In this document: piece after piece, positions 1-11,602 of the stretch
Layout of the letters: each line of letters starts with the position of its first letter
Position numbering within the stretch: position 1 is the first letter of the stretch
DNA from: Arenicola marina
Taxonomy: Eukaryota; Annelida; Polychaeta; Arenicolidae
Assembly (NCBI GenBank): GCA_964019135.1
Contig: OZ025250.1
Location: forward strand, 54,869,357 to 54,933,356
DNA length: 64,000 bases
Direction of reading: 5' to 3'
Program-made: the position numbers and the translations under genes
The notes under the pieces: generated by a model
Databases searched by the model: none
What the model saw: the letters and a program-made list of their open reading frames with translations, nothing else
What the model was told of the DNA's origin: nothing

Positions 1-136
1 ACTGTCTCTGCATGTTTCCATTCGGAAAATATGAGGTTTGACGAAAGATGAAGTCAAATAATCAAACTTCGTCACCAAAAATAGTCCAAAGAAAGTCAAT
101 TTTGCTCCTGGAAAATGCGTTGTGGTAGCTAAAGTA
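1..136. repeat. left copy of ~140-bp direct repeat flanking a minisatellite
   Basis: Bases 1-136 match 2964-3105 at most positions in the same orientation. Shared landmarks in order are ACTGTCT, TGCATGTT, ATGAGGTTT, AAAGATG, GTCAATTT and TAGCTAA.GTAAG. The two copies bracket the tandem array at 137-2755, so the array and one flank look duplicated together or inserted between two copies. The left copy may begin before the window. Confidence 0.8.
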
Positions 137-2755
137 AGTAACTGTTTGAATGACAGCTGGACTTGTCATGTCATGTCATGTCAGAAACTGGCATGGGATG
201 GGTTCATCCCGACCTGTTATGTCTTGTCAGTAACTGTCTGAATGACAGTTTGACTTGTCATGGCATGTCAGAAGCTGGTATGGGATGGGTTCATCCCGAC
301 CTGTCCTTGCTTGTCAGTAACTGTCTGAATCGCAGTTTGACTTGTCCTGTCCTGCCCTGTCGTGTCCGTAACTGTCTGAATGACAGTTTGACTTGTCATG
401 TTATGTCAGAAGCTGGCACGGGATGGGTTCATCCGACCTGCCCTGTCTTGTCAGTAACTGTCTGCGCCACAGTTTGACTTGTCCTGTCCTGTTCTGTCTT
501 GTCAGTAACTGTCGGGATCACAGTTTGACTTGTCCTGTCCTGTCGAAAGCTGGCGTGGGAGGATTTCATTCCGACCTGTACTGTCACGTCCGTAGCTGTC
601 TAACTGTCTGTAAGACAATTCGACTTGTCACATTATGTCAGAAGCTGGCATGGGATGGGTTCATCCCGACCTGTCCTGTCTCGTCAGTAACTGTCTGTAG
701 GACAGTTTGACTTGTCCTGTCCTGTCGAAAGCTGGCGTGGGAGGGGTTAATTCCTACCTGTACTGTCTCGTCCGTAACAGTCTAACTGTCTGTAAGACAG
801 TTCTACTTGTCATGTTATGTCAGAAGCTGGCATGGGATGGGTTTGTCCCGACCTGTCCTGTCTCGTGAGTAACTGTCTGTAGGACAGTTTGACTTGTCCT
901 GTCCTGTCGAAAGCTGGCGTAGGAGGGGTTCATTCCTACCTGTACTGTCTCGTCCGTAACTGTCTGTAGGACAATTCGACTTGTCATGTTACGTCAGAAG
1001 TTGGCATGGGATGGGTTCATCCTGACCTGTCCTGTTTTGTCAGTAACTGTCTGAATCACAGTTTGACTTGTCCTGTCCTGTCGAAAGCTGGCGTAGGAGG
1101 GGTTCATTCCGACCTGTACTGTGTCATCGGGAACTGTCTGTAGGACAGTTTTACATGTCATGTTATGTCAGAAGCTGGCATGGGATGGGTTCATCCCGAC
1201 CTGTCCTGTCTTGTCAGTAACTGTCTGAATCGCAGTTTGACTTGTCATGTTATGTCAGAAGCTTGCATGGGATTGGTTCATCCCGACCTGTCCTGTGTCG
1301 TCAAGAACTGTCTGTGGGACAGTTTGACTTGTCCTTTCGTGTCCTGTCTTGTCAGTAACTATCTGAATCACAGTTTAACTTGGCATGTTATGCAGAAGCT
1401 TGCATGGGATGGGTTCATCCCGACCTGTCCTGTGTCGTCAGGAACTCTCTGTGGGACAGTTCGACTTGTCCTTTCCTGTCCTGTCTCGTCAGTAACTGTC
1501 TGTAGGACAGCTTGACTTGTCCTGTCCTGTCGAAAGCTGGCGTGGGAGGGTTTCATTCCGACCTGTACTGTCTCGTGCGTAACTGTCTAACTGTCTGTAA
1601 GACAATTCGACTTGTCATGTTATGTCAGAAGCTGGCATGGGATGGGTTTATCCCGACCTGTCCTGTCTCGTCAGTAACTGTCTGTAGGACAGTTTGACTT
1701 GTCCTGTCCTGTCGAAAGCTGGCGTAGGAGGGGTTCATTCCTACCTGTACTGTCTCGTCCGTAACTGTCTGTAGGACAATTCGACTTGTCATGTTACGTC
1801 AGAAGCTGGCCCGGGATGGGTGTATCCCGACCTGTCCTGTCTCGTCAGTAACTGTCTGTAGGATAGTTTGACTTGTCCTGTCCTGTCGAAAGCTGGCGTA
1901 GGAGGGGTTCATTCCGACCTGTACTGTCTCGTCCGTAACTGTCTGTAGGACAATTCGACTTGCGATGTTATGTCAGAATCTGGCATGGGATGGGTTTATC
2001 CCGACCTGTCCTGTCTCGTGAGTAACTGTCTGTAGGACAGTTTGACTTGTCCTGTCCTGTCGAAAGCTGGCGTAGGAGGGGTTCATTCCGACTTGTACTG
2101 TCTCGTCCGTAACTGTCTGAATCGCCGTTTGACTTGTCATGTTATGTCAGAAGCTTGCATGGGATGGGTTCATCCCGACCTGTCCTGTGTCATCAGGAAC
2201 TCTCTGTAGGACAGTTTGACATGTCATGTTATGTCAGAAGCTGGCATGGGATAGGTTCATCCCGACCTGTCCTGTCTTGTCAGTAACTGTCTGAATCACA
2301 GTTTGACTTGTCATGTTATGTCAGAAGCTTGCATGGGATTGGTTCATCCCGACCTGTCCTGTGTCGTCAAGAACTGTCTGTGGGACAGTTTGGCTTGTCC
2401 TTTCCTGTCCTGCTTGTCAGTAACTGTCTGAATCACAGTTTGACTTGGCATGTTATGTCAGAAGCTTGCATGGGATTGGTTCATCCCGACCTGTCCTGTG
2501 TCGTCGGGAACTCTCTGTGGGACAGTTTGACTTGGACTTTCCTGTCCTGTCTTGTCAGTAACTGTCTGAATGACAGTTTGACTTGTCATGTTATGTCAGA
2601 AGCTGGCATGGGATGGGTTCATCCCGACCTGTCCTGTCTCGTCAGTAACTGTCTCTATGACAGCTTGACTTGTCTTGTCCTGTCGAAAGCTGGCGTGGGA
2701 GGGGTTCATCCCGACCTGTCTTGTCTTGTCAGTACCTGGCCCAATGATAGTTCGA
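137..2755. repeat. large minisatellite, ~85-90-bp units in alternating types
   Basis: Roughly thirty imperfect units. One unit type carries CAGAAGCTGGCATGGGATGG and a GGGATGGGTTCATCCC near-palindrome. The other carries CGAAAGCTGGCGTGGGAGG and a TACTGTCTCGTCCGTAACTG segment. The two types often alternate, giving a higher-order unit near 170 bp. Each unit includes a small hairpin, AACTGTC-loop-GACAGTT. Open frames crossing the array on both strands change frame and composition with unit type and are not credible genes. Confidence 0.9.
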
Positions 2756-2963
2756 CTTCCTATTCTGCAGGCCGGTGGCTTCGCCGCTTTCTCCCATCCT
2801 TCAACATGGGTCACTTCCCCTAAAAAGTCAATTGCGCGGTTTCCTCGTGTGTAAGCCCTGCGAGGCTCCAATGTGACTGCAAATGGGTGGTGTTGATAGC
2901 CGAGAATGAAATGGCCGTAATTTTAAGGGTAATAAAGTTATCTTTTTACTTTCTGGTTAGAAC

Positions 2964-3105
2964 ACTGTCTTTGCATGTTCGTTTGCGGAAATTATGAGGT
3001 TTAAAGAAAGATGGAATGTCAATGAGTCAAATTTTGTCACTATAAAATAGTTCGCAGAAGGTCAATTTGTTTAGGGAAAATGACTTATGATAGCTAACGT
3101 AAGCC
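2964..3105. repeat. right copy of ~140-bp direct repeat flanking a minisatellite
   Basis: Homologous to bases 1-136. The 200 bases between the array end and this copy (2756-2963) look unique and non-coding. Confidence 0.8.
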
Positions 3106-4539
3106 AGTTAGACATGTAATTTCACAGTAAGTTTAATAATACTTTCTGACCGGCTCATGTGGGTATTTGGGTCTTTTCATATAAATAATGAGGTCACAGT
3201 CAAGTGTAGAAATGGTGTACCAATCAGGTGCATAAAAAACGATATTTTGCAATGTTTTCTTACCCTTGCCTTCGACCTTGGCAGTTACCTTTCTAGTATG
3301 TGATGTAATAAGTAAAGGTTATTAACATACTTAAAGATGAAGGTCATACCCAGGTGGAAAATATTTTCAAAAATTGCGGAATGATGCTTTGGGCTGTTTT
3401 GACCCCCCCCCCCCCCCCTCCCTCCCCCCTGAACCTATTACATGTGGCAGTACGCCACTGAGGTGTAACTTCCGTATTCAAGTTGGACGTCGTTTTGCAG
3501 TTTACCCTGGTAGCGACTCCCCAGGCTATGTCATAAGACGGATCCCGGATCCCAGTAGTGTGCCCCTTGTGATATGGGGGTTCTGCAAAAGATACGGTAA
3601 CCTCAGCCTAGTAGCAGGGGTGGTCTATGCGTGCGTGTGTAGGGGAGGGGGGGGGGGGGGGGGTGGAGGTTGAGTGGGGGCGGGGGCTGTGGAACTCTAC
3701 TAGGGTAATTATCCCCTCCTCTGCAGCTGAAGAGAAGCCTGCTCTGCACGTGTATACCTACCGGGTGACCTACATTCGCTGCTCTCAAACTGCAAAGCAA
3801 CCCGGGGGACCTTGACCTCCCAGCCCGAGCGCAAGTGCTCTATGGGCTGGGCTGACCGCGCGTAACATGATACCAGTAGACAAGCAGTCCACTTCTACCC
3901 TCTCTATTGCTAGTACCTACAACTTTCGACTTATCCGTTGCAAAGTTAAAATTAAACTAAATTTGACATTCAGCCCTCTGTTTACCATCTGGTTACCATA
4001 TGACAAATATCACCCGAACTCCCTCTCACGTCGAAACTGACAAGTTACGCTTTGACGATAATCACAAGGATGAGGCGCGGTGTTATTCTCGCCGTGGTAG
4101 GCTCCATAGGCAAAGTGTCTTCCATGGGTACCCTCTACTATAAAAGAGAGCAACTTTCCATGAGTACGTGCTGGTAGTTGGAACTATTTCATGCACTATT
4201 TGTGGTATTCTGATTGTTTTGAATAATTTATTATTGATATAAAATGTTAAGTTACAGGCGCTGCTAAAATGGATTAGTTTTTATATCAATGGATTAATTC
4301 CATCACTGTATGGGCATATACAGTTGGTGCGAGCTATATATTGTCAGCATAACCAAACGTACCGTATTATCATGATCGCTGATACAGCAGTATCCAGATA
4401 CCTTCAACAGTTACCGGAGCTCATCAATGAACACGCTAAACAATATTGGCAATAACACTGCCGCCTATCTGGCTACGTTAAACAGTTTAACAACGTGCGG
4501 TGTTAGAATTCCGCAAGACAACTTTTAATATTTGTATTT
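3106..4539. other. no gene seen; C and G homopolymers
   Basis: Non-coding by eye. It holds a poly-C tract near 3404-3425, a poly-G tract near 3644-3662, and the string GTACGCCACTG near 3450-3460. That string resembles the inner end of hAT-type inverted repeats, but a partner end was not located with confidence. The open frames across the homopolymers are low complexity. Confidence 0.5.
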
Positions 4540-4860
4540 GGATAAGTTTTAATGCAACAGAACGTACAAGAACCACCCCGGGACCCACGTTACGTATCTG
4601 GCTAGCGACACTTGCCTTCCCAACGCGCGGACCCGGCCCGGGGTCCAACAATCTAACCCAACAGCTCGCGGTGGCCCGGGACCACGGGGCGTATTAATAC
4701 GCCCCGGGGTCCAGGGCATCCAGTGCATCTGTCTTCCTGACTCGCCTGTGGCCCGGGCCGTATTAATACGCCCCGGGCCACAGCTCGGGCATTTAAACAG
4801 CTGAGTCATCCACAGGCGAGCCTGGCCCGGGTCCCAGAAAACCAGACTACGTCCAGCATA
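4540..4860. repeat. cluster of GC-rich palindromes
   Basis: Two large near-perfect palindromes share the core CGTATTAATACG. The first is a perfect 20-bp palindrome at 4686-4705 that extends imperfectly into GGGACC/GGGTCC flanks. The second spans 4746-4783, with 36 of 38 bases self-complementary and CTGTGGCCCGGG arms. Further CCCGGGACC/GGCCCGGGTCC blocks lie at both ends. No coding signal is seen. Confidence 0.75.
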
Positions 4861-5185
4861 CTTGATTCCCACTTAGTAATAATTCCCATTTAAATAGAGT
4901 GTTTGCATATAAAACGGTAAAAGTAATAAAGGCCAACTAACTAACCACCCCCAACCCCTGACCCAACCCCCTTAACCCCACCCTTGACTAACACTACTTA
5001 TTGACATTACCCAATTAAAAAGACCCCAATTAAAAACTAGCGAAGCCGAGATCAGTATAAGCAGGCACGTAAGGCCTGAAACCAACGACAACGAGTAGAC
5101 CACTCTGAACAAGGGCGGGTGGGCGGGAGAGCAAAACACCCGCTGCCAGAGCGCACGCTGAGCAGGGCGAAAGTGAACCGATCGT
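4861..5185. other. no gene seen
   Basis: An AT-rich start is followed by a degenerate C-rich stretch of AACCCC-like words at about 4940-4990. Nothing else is recognisable. Confidence 0.5.
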
Positions 5186-6470
5186 GTGGTGGAGTGCACC
5201 AACCGGGCGCAAGTTGGTCGCAAGCGGATGCGCCGGCGTAAATACGCCTGAGGAATTGTACGCGGTGTGCACCAAGTGGACGTAGGGCGGGCGTTAGTCG
5301 CAAGTTCGTCGCACCGCTACGCCTGCTAGTGGGTAGGCGTAAGGCTAGGGGGTGGGTGGTCGCAAGTGTCAATAACTCAACCAAGGGTGATGGAACTTCT
5401 AATTATCGACTTTAAAGCGCATGAAGACATAGTGTCAGTCATAATTACTGGGGGAAATAGCATATGATGCACTTTGTTAAGTAAAACAAATGAGTGTACA
5501 ACTGACCCTGCGTCCCATGGGCTTTTCCAATGGTAATCCACAAGCGAGTGAATCATATTGCACGCCAGCGCATTAACTGTTGTCTGTATCTTGATCAACT
5601 TGTTTTTGTTGACCCACCTCACAACTGGGATTGATGTTAAAACATCTTTATTATCTTATACACTTCCAGTAATGACCGAATTTCTGAGTCACTGGAGTTT
5701 TCTTTCGTGCCATTTTGTCTTAGTTCGAGCTTCAAAGGTGAGACTAAATAGAGACGCGTGCGTTTATAACGGAGCCGGTAGCTGGTATATACATTCCAGT
5801 GCCAAACTGGACTTCGTACACGTGTACATAGCAAGTATAGGCTGTAAATTGTTTCCTTGCCTAAAGCACTAAAATGTAGGGGATCAGGTTTCCTTCTTCC
5901 CTACGGCATGCTACTCTGGTACGCGCCACGGCTTGCCCTTGACCTACGGGTCGCCACCGTTTACACGCCTCAGTGTCAAGAGTCTGCGACAGAAAGGAAT
6001 TGAAACTTGTGCAAGACACACACTAATACATATCACAAAAAGCAGGAACAGCAAAGCGGATTGCTATACTAATGTGTTGTTCTGGTAGGCCGTATCATCA
6101 CAATGACCCTATGTCTTGTTTAATTAACTAAACACGGGAATATTACATCAACATCAACCGGAGCCCTCCTCACATGTTTTGATAATTAAGCTATTTAGCA
6201 AGCATAGAAACAATCCACGTCCAACAATGATCCTTCGCATACTTGAATTTACATTTATAAGTAACGTCCCTTTCCGAAATCCGCCATCGAAACAAGGGGG
6301 AATTCCCCACATTTCATGGATGTACGTCGGACGTAACTACGCCCGACCATCGCCGGCTTGGTGTACACGGCCTAACATTCCATACTACGTCCGACGTACG
6401 TCCGACGTAGTTACGCCGGCGCAAACACTACGCCGGCGTAAATCTGAGACCGGTTGGTGCACTCCACCAC
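5186..6470. mobile_element. segment bounded by perfect 21-bp inverted repeats
   Basis: Bases 5186-5206 are the exact reverse complement of 6450-6470 (left arm begins GTGGTGGAGTGCACC). Just inside both arms is the palindromic motif CGCCGGCGTA (5231-5240 and 6431-6440). A second inverted pair, GTGTGCACCAAG against CTTGGTGTACAC, lies near 5264-5276 and 6356-6368. This nested symmetry suggests a non-autonomous DNA transposon of about 1.3 kb. No transposase-like frame and no target-site duplication were found inside or at the ends. Confidence 0.5.
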
Positions 6471-6837
6471 TGAGGCTGGCCTCGTTTCCACCTGTGAGCT
6501 TGACACCGAGGCTGGCCTCGTTTCCTCTAACGAGGTTCCCGCGGCCCAGTCCACTGACGTGGGCGCTCAGCCAGGCGCCCCGCCCCCTAACCTATCCTTG
6601 CGTTGAAGTCTCCCACCGCCTGGTGGGTGCCTCGCACCAAAGGCCCCCCGTGGGGCTAACCCGCTATGCAGACAATAGCGCTGCTACTGCGCGTGCGGCG
6701 TTTACCTTGTTCCAAAAGGAACACAGGAAATCCCCGATAGCAGTGGTCGGGATTGTGGGGCGACGAAACACACACGTGACCTCATATCTGTAGCTCACGT
6801 ACGCTGATCCAGAACGGTACGGACAAAGAAACGGCGT
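6471..6837. other. no gene seen; short direct repeat
   Basis: Two copies of GAGGCTGGCCTCGTTTCC lie about 37 bases apart near 6471 and 6510. The first twelve bases of the motif are palindromic. Otherwise unassigned. Confidence 0.5.
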
Positions 6838-7778
6838 GACTGAGTGACTTATTAAGAGCATTAAACCGCGATCTACATGCTATACATGAGTGGTCTGAAA
6901 AATGGAAACTGGAGATCAGCGTAGAGAGAAAAAAGACTGTATTGTTCAGTAAGAAGAATCGCGATATCAAATATCATGTACATATAGCCGGCCGTACCAT
7001 TGAACAAGTGTCATCTCATAAGCACCGGAGTATCAACACTATGTCTAATATGTCATGGACAAGACACGTCCAAATTATTACTACTAAAGCGTTCGTTAGA
7101 TTGAATCTGCTTAAACGGGTAAAGTATAAGTGGTCTCGTAAGAGTTTAGAACTATTTTATTTGTCATATGTGTGGCCACTCTTAGAATATGGTAGTGTTG
7201 TATTTGCAAACTGTGAAGTCAAGAGCAGCCAGGATATCGAACACGTTCAAAACGAGGCCATCCGCGTATTCAATGGTGCAAAGAGCCGATCATCTAGAAT
7301 CGGGTTAGTGAACAAAAGCGGTCTGCCCTCACTTACAGACCGCCGCCAATTTCAGATCGCTGTTAAATATGCCCAGTGCGTCCTGGGCGCAACCCCATCC
7401 TATATCACACCTAGACTACCACCCAGGTTGGGTTCCAACAGAATGACGCGAGGCAACAATGCCAATCAATTCCGCACCATCCATTGTACAACCAATAGTT
7501 ACTTATCTAGTTTCTTCCCCGCAGGTACACGAAGGTGGAACTCTTTGCCGCGTGCACTGCGTAGTTGTCAATCTGTTAGCCAATTTCGATCTCTGTATAG
7601 GGCTGTACAGTCACTTCGGGATCTTATCGAGGCCCCACGAGACGGGGATACATATGTTCTGCGTCAATGCCTAGCATCAACGGCCTGTACGTGTTGCCTA
7701 CCTTCCGGTTGTTTGCCTTCCCTCGCCTCACACACAAGATCGGCTAAAGCTGTCCTTGGAAGCACAACTAACCACTGA
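6838..7778 (+). pseudogene. LINE reverse-transcriptase C-terminal fragment
   Basis: The open frame is uninterrupted from about 6838. It begins inside the late reverse-transcriptase region: LHAIHEWSEKWKLEIS, then KKTVLFSKK, is the usual thumb-proximal block of CR1/jockey-like elements. The remainder matches the C-terminal tail of such polymerases by pattern: LFYLSYVWPLLEYGS near residue 70 and ageneric RRWNSLPRALR block near residue 205. The catalytic palm motifs lie upstream of the fragment and are missing. An in-frame stop precedes it, so it is a 5'-truncated copy. Family-level assignment is by pattern only. Confidence 0.8.
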
Positions 7779-8397
7779 AGTTCTGAGCATATCCGAATTA
7801 TAACCATCCGAGTAGATTTATGTAATGTATGAGCGGTTAGGCAGTTGATAAACCAGAATGCGGTTGTCTCATGAGTGACTGTCAGTGTCAGGCGATCTAA
7901 CGTGCTGCTCGGGGTTTTCCATATTGTATGACGTAATAATCATCATGACGCGTGTGTCTGCGCGCGGTACCTATGGTTACGTAACAACGCTCCTTATATG
8001 GACTGAGCAGGTGAAGAAAATAGTGCTCCGTCTGTCGTAGAACTGTAAACATCGAAGATTTGGCTCAAAATACAGTGCTTCCAACAGTCTCATCGAACGA
8101 ACCACATGCATTATGGAGAGATAAATGTCTTGTCTTTAATTATATAATGATCTTATAGTTAGCCATTCCTGGACCAAAGCAAACAAAAAATAGTTTCACA
8201 CCCACTCGATTCTTCATGCACAAACCCTCGCAGCCGGCCGGTTCCCAACACTAAAATGTTGACTACAATGAGTGCGAGTCACGCAGTTGCAGCAAGACAC
8301 CAGCGTGATGCGCACTCGTTCCAAGAGCACGTGTTTTTTTGCTGGTCCCCAAAAGACCTAAACCGGAAATAGAACCCGCGAGAACTGTACAGCCCTA
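7779..8397. other. no gene seen
   Basis: Probably the 3' non-coding tail of the preceding LINE fragment followed by unassigned sequence. Bases 8383-8400 (GAACTGTACAGCCCTAT) recur at about 61272-61289, which hints at a shared element end. Confidence 0.4.
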
Positions 8398-8890
8398 TTG
8401 CTCTCTGTATACCACACGTCAAAACAAGATAAACTACTTGTATATGGGTTCAAGAAAATTGCAAGTGTTATGCATTTTTTTCTCGACAGTCCTAATTATA
8501 ACCGCGAAAGAGAATATTTAATCGGCAGTCTTATTAGAATAATTCATGACCTCAATCGAAAAGATATTGTACATTTATTCCTCTACGGCCACGAGCGTCT
8601 TACTAAAAACTCTATTATTATTGACGCCATATCTACATTCGTTGCATCTACTCATCGTTTCAGATATTAATAGTATGTCTGGAGTAAGCCTTTAAATCTA
8701 TCCCTCTTCCCTCTTCCTGTCTCTTTTCATGTACCGTTATATGTGATCAAACTTGCCTCGCCATTGTACCATTGTACTATTGCATATTTTGTAATTTTAC
8801 ATTGTAACATATTGCTATTCATTTTTTTGAGAAAGCCCCATGTTCTTACCATATGCTATTCGGGGTATACTCGTTAAATAGATATGTTTA
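8398..8890 (+). pseudogene. 3' end of a non-LTR retrotransposon
   Basis: The 90-residue frame at 8398-8670 has the layout of the extreme C terminus of many CR1/L2-like polymerases: MHFFLDSPNYNRERE (a degenerate zinc-knuckle-like block, HFxxxCPxYxxxR, with Ser for Cys), then LFLYGHERL and a final STFVASTHRF. The 220 bases that follow are T-rich and end with a small hairpin-like stretch and GTTAAATAGATA, typical of a LINE 3' untranslated region. It is not in continuous frame with the fragment at 6838-7778. Confidence 0.65.
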
Positions 8891-8929
8891 AACCAACGGC
8901 GTGACTGGGGATGGTCGTAGCGCCAAATA

Positions 8930-9236
8930 TCAGCCCCACCCCCCCCCCCCTCCAGACAATACTCCCTCGGTCAGCCCCATGCCCCCCCCACTCCCCCGCC
9001 CCCAAGACAATACACCATCAGCCAGCCCCATGCCCCCCCCCCCAGCGGCCTGGACTAGCGGCCAGGGCTAGGTCTTGGTTAAGGGCCTGAACTGGTGCCC
9101 TGGGCTAGAGGCATCGGCTATAGCAGCCTGGGCTAGGGATGTCCTGGGTCTTGTCCTAGGTCCTGTCCTGGGCTAGGGGCTTAAGCTAGGGACCCGAGCT
9201 AGGAACCAGCGCTAGCGACCTGAGCTAGTCCAGGCC
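8930..9236. repeat. poly-C block plus degenerate GGGCTAGG-type repeat
   Basis: Bases 8938-9046 hold two copies of a roughly 55-base poly-C/AGACAATAC/AGCCCCATG unit. Bases 9050-9235 are a degenerate tandem of CCTGGGCTAGG-like words. The second block starts with CCTGGACTAG and ends with CTAGTCCAGG, exact inverted repeats of each other. Confidence 0.6.
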
Positions 9237-9267
9237 CCTGAATTGAAAAAACACACATTCCTCGTGG

Positions 9268-9345
9268 ATCTAGGAGCAACGCATCCGCCATTTTCCACTA
9301 TGACGAACCAGGCCAGCACTTATACTGAATATCTTGAAAACAAGA
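9268..9345 (+). repeat. dispersed repeat, copy near 35.5 kb
   Basis: The segment runs from ACGCATCCGCCATTTTCCA to ATATCTTGAAAAC and matches 35510-35565 in the same orientation. The other locus carries the unit twice in tandem. No coding function is evident. Confidence 0.6.
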
Positions 9346-9499
9346 GGGATAGAACCATTATTTTGATACTTGTACATAGGTTCAGCGGGGTCGCTGAATT
9401 CGAAACAAAATCATTATTGGGTATTCTGTTGCATAGCAGAGGGGGATTAGCGTGCGTCAACGTCATAGCAAACGTTCCCTTACGAAAGGTTGGGCTTGC

Positions 9500-9650
9500 T
9501 TGATGTTCAGCTAATTTTGCAATAGCTGCCATCACCCGAGTTCATAAGTAGGTATATTTAACAAAATAGAAGCCATTGCGAATATTGCCGTGAACGTCAA
9601 ATGACGTCATGTGACGTCACGAAGACGTCATAATAAATAAAAGTTAAAAG
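9500..9650 (+). repeat. CRE-rich dispersed repeat (second copy inverted at 58.7 kb)
   Basis: It contains several TGACGTCA palindromes (9600-9635). It is homologous, in reverse complement, to 58690-58835. Shared order is CACCCGAGTTC, AGGTATATT, AGAAGCCAT and GAACGTCA.ATGACGTCATG. TGACGTCA is the consensus cAMP-response element; whether either copy binds CREB/ATF is unknown. Confidence 0.65.
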
Positions 9651-10317
9651 TCATAGTACTGTAATAATATTGCTTCAAGAGAAGCGTTCCTGACTTCAAA
9701 CTGGATGTAAGCTTCGCCTACAGTGCCCACATTGCCTGTCGACGGTAGTATTTAGCACAAATCGCCCCTTAAAGGCCCTTTAGCCGAAATTAAACCGGAC
9801 AACCAGTGACGTCGCCATAAATACAGCTTCCAAATTTACCCAACGTGTCGTTGTTTTGCAGTTGTTTGACATGTATTCCGTAAGTCATACGATCATACGA
9901 GCCAACCGAACTGCGACAACGCTTATGGATTGTCGTCCGCGACCTATGGACGAATATCTCTTGTTTGTTTGTGAGCATTTCTGCTCCCCACGATGCAACT
10001 CGTAGTTACACACCTAACAACAGTTAGCGCTATTATCGATGGGATTATGAGATTATCGCTGGCGTCAACAATGGGCGCTGAGATGCATTTGGGGGGGGGG
10101 GGGAGGGGGGCGTATATGTCGGTGATGTAGTAAGAAAACCAGTGTAGTCTCTGGCGTTTACGTGTATTTCATTGAAAGAACAACGGCTGAGAGAAGCATT
10201 CGAAGCCTTGAAATTGTCGTAGCCGAATTTTTGCAATGATGTGCAATATTTTGTAATGTATTTGCAACGGATTTCCGTCTCGAATTCAACCCGTCGTGCA
10301 AGTGCAAGCTGATTAAT
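9651..10317. other. no gene seen
   Basis: Non-coding apart from a poly-G tract at about 10090-10110. Confidence 0.5.
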
Positions 10318-10665
10318 TTGAGCAAAAATGAAGATGTATGCTTTTATTTCAACGATGTTCCGGTAGATGTTGTACTTAGCGGTATACACCTAGGCCATTT
10401 AATAGGACCTAACGTCTCGAGTCACGTTTTTAGGAAGGCGACATATGACAGGATCCGCCGCACTAATTACGTTTTAACCAATTATGGCACATGTGATGAA
10501 TTAACGGTATATAAGCTTTTTAATTCATATAGTACTTCGTTTATGGATGTCGGCTGTGGGTCCCGCAGCACAAGGATGTACGCAACTTTTTTACCCCCTG
10601 GAGAGTATGTATTAGGAAAGGTTTTAAAATTGTCAGCGTATACGCACGGCAGGTTGCTCCCATGA
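10318..10665 (+). pseudogene. LINE reverse-transcriptase fragment
   Basis: A 116-residue frame with the connector segment that follows the palm in CR1/L2/Crack-like polymerases: VLSGIHLGHLIG, FRKATYDRIRRTNYVLTNYG and YKLFNSYSTSF. Family members usually show these blocks about 100 residues after the YADD motif. Both the catalytic core and the C terminus are absent in frame, so this is an internal relic. Some AT-rich sequence to about 11040 may be its degraded continuation. Confidence 0.75.
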
Positions 10666-11185
10666 ATAGCGCAATATCTGACCAATGAAGAGCAAATTTT
10701 ATATCGTATGTTAAAATTTGTAAATGTCGCACATAATAGTGACAATCAATTAGTCAAATTCTAGTCAAGATCGCCACAAATGATACATGCACTCCCCTAT
10801 CTTCAAGCTTAAGACACATTTTAGCGAAGAATAAAATGAAGATAGACGAGGTTTGTAATTGTGCAAAGGGTATATATTTTAAACGTTAATGCATTGAGCG
10901 TCTCAACGAATCGTTTACTCATCAAGATAGAGTTTTCGGTGCTTTTGCACAAACTATTCTTAAAGAGAGAGACGCCTGTCGCTATGATAATTTAATGTCT
11001 GCTGAAGAATTCGATTGCATCCTGCGTTTTATTTGTACATCCTGAATGATGTTTTATGTCAACTGCTCTTTACTGTGTATCGTTTTCTTTAGTGATCGAT
11101 ACGAATAACGATAATAATAATAAGGTGGGGGTGGGGGGGGGGGATTCTGCGGGTGCCCATTGATGCATCAGAGAGCTGATATTTG
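10666..11185. other. no intact gene; probable LINE debris
   Basis: Possible degraded continuation of the polymerase relic to about 11040, then a short (ATA)n stretch and a poly-G tract at about 11126-11143. Confidence 0.4.
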
Positions 11186-11602
11186 TGATGAAAAAGATGC
11201 ACTACAAAGTGGACATACATGATGAAAAGGATAACCTATTAGGCGAACATTTATGACAAAAAAGATACCCCTATAGACAGGACATTTATGACAAAAAAGA
11301 TACTCCTATAGAGAGGACATTATTGATGGAAAAGATACTCCTATAGAGAGGACATTATTGATGAAAAAGATACCCCTATAGAGAGGACATTATTGATGAA
11401 AAAGATACCCCTATAGACAGGACATTATTGATGAAAAAGATACCCCTATAGACAGGACATTATTGATGAAAAAGATACCCCTATAGACAGGACATTATTG
11501 ATGAAAAAGATACCCCTATAGACAGGACATTATTGATGAAAAAGATACCCCTATATACAGGATATTAGTGATGAAAAAGATACTCCTATAGAGAGGATAT
11601 TT
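11186..11602. repeat. 35-bp tandem array, ~11 copies
   Basis: The unit reads TATTGATGAAAAAGATACCC followed by CTATAGACAGGACAT. Central copies (11360-11560) are almost identical and outer copies are diverged, the usual pattern of a minisatellite growing from its centre. Period 35 is not a multiple of 3 and there is no sustained frame. Confidence 0.9.

Noticed and set aside
163-2871. Many open frames of 60-170 codons on both strands in the first 2.8 kb
   Set aside because: They are translations of the minisatellite unit. They shift frame with unit type and end at array edges.
6179-6793. 204-residue plus-strand frame
   Set aside because: It crosses the right inverted arm and GC-rich repeats. 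No family resemblance and no coding-like composition.
11186-11602. CRISPR-like regular repeats
   Set aside because: The copies are directly adjacent with no unique spacers, and the sequence is eukaryotic.
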